From: 2-01-FULL-39-28 sp964436165 | GTDB taxonomy: Bacteria; Patescibacteriota; Minisyncoccia; 2-02-FULL-40-12; GWA2-44-9 | NCBI GenBank assembly: GCA_964436165.1 | Contig: CAYTBY010000020.1 | Span: 1 to 21,620 of the forward strand | DNA length: 21,620 bases | Direction: 5' to 3' | Shown here: piece after piece, positions 21,548-21,620 of the stretch | Layout of the letters: every line of letters begins with the position of its first letter | Position numbering within the stretch: position 1 is the first letter of the stretch | Position numbers and translations under genes: made by a program | Notes under the pieces: generated by a model | What the model was told of the DNA's origin: nothing | Databases searched by the model: none | Seen by the model: only the letters and a program-made list of their open reading frames with translations

Positions 21548-21620
21548 GGGCGTGTAGCTCAGTGGTAGAGCACGGTACTTATAATACCGGGGTCGGAGGC
21601 TCGATCCCTCCCACGCCCAC
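21548..21620 (+). tRNA. tRNA-Ile with anticodon UAU (3' end at window edge)
   Basis: The cloverleaf folds fully. The acceptor is GGGCGTG/CACGCCC (7 bp), the D arm is GCTC AGTGGTA GAGC, and the anticodon arm is CGGTA-CTTATAA-TACCG. A 5-nt variable loop and a T arm GGAGG-CTCGATC-CCTCC follow. The anticodon loop gives U33 and anticodon TAT, which reads AUA. The discriminator is A, and the window ends with one C, so an encoded CCA may follow. Base 54 is C where T is nearly universal. Most bacteria read AUA with a lysidine-modified CAU tRNA, so this anticodon is uncommon. AUA codons are used here, for example at codon 8 of ftsH. Confidence 0.9.

Overview
The window reads as a chromosomal segment of a small-genome bacterium, most probably a member of the Candidate Phyla Radiation (Patescibacteria, Parcubacteria-like). 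This is inferred from gene content. There are three two-helix VirB2/TrbC-type pilin domains, two of them fused to long Ig-like ectodomains. The S1 protein has four domains. Leaders are very short or lack a Shine-Dalgarno (SD) sequence, AT-rich palindromic repeats fill the gaps, and several long proteins have no family I recognise. The genetic code looks standard: all ORFs close on ordinary stops.

Minus-strand block (11968 down to the left edge). One good promoter (-35 TTGAAT, 17 bp, -10 TATTAT) precedes an MBL-fold hydrolase. It is followed by a small membrane protein, gyrA, a membrane-anchored CBS-pair protein, a SAM methyltransferase, a membrane-anchored solute-binding protein, a pilin, a Cys-rich/Pro-tailed surface protein and two Ig-pilin fusions; the last runs off the window. 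Methyltransferase/solute-binding protein and solute-binding protein/pilin overlap by one base (TAATG), so those three are probably translationally coupled. The far part looks like a cell-surface or pilus/T4SS-like locus.

Centre (11971-14404). rpsA is divergent from the MBL hydrolase, with back-to-back promoters. It converges on an unrecognised 387-aa minus-strand gene that has its own terminator. That gene is divergent from a beta-CASP metallo-beta-lactamase, again with back-to-back promoters.

Plus-strand block (14376-21620). Each gene is its own transcription unit with a near-consensus sigma70-type promoter (17-bp spacer each time): beta-CASP nuclease, a GC-rich 595-aa orphan, a 373-aa possible degenerate DHH/MYG1-like protein, ftsH, and a tRNA with anticodon UAU at the right edge. 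Two of the boundaries are compact modules in which a CCCCCAC/GTGGGGG terminator hairpin runs straight into the next -35 box. A related palindrome with an expanded loop forms the ftsH 5' leader, and its 3' arm includes the ftsH start codon.

Most noteworthy: the Ig-pilin/solute-binding locus; the tRNA-Ile(UAU); a signal peptide that appears to come from a GGGATTT-type repeat; the paired palindromes next to the gyrA and neighbouring start codons; the SD/anti-SD hairpin downstream of gyrA; the ftsH leader hairpin; and the compositionally distinct 595-aa orphan.
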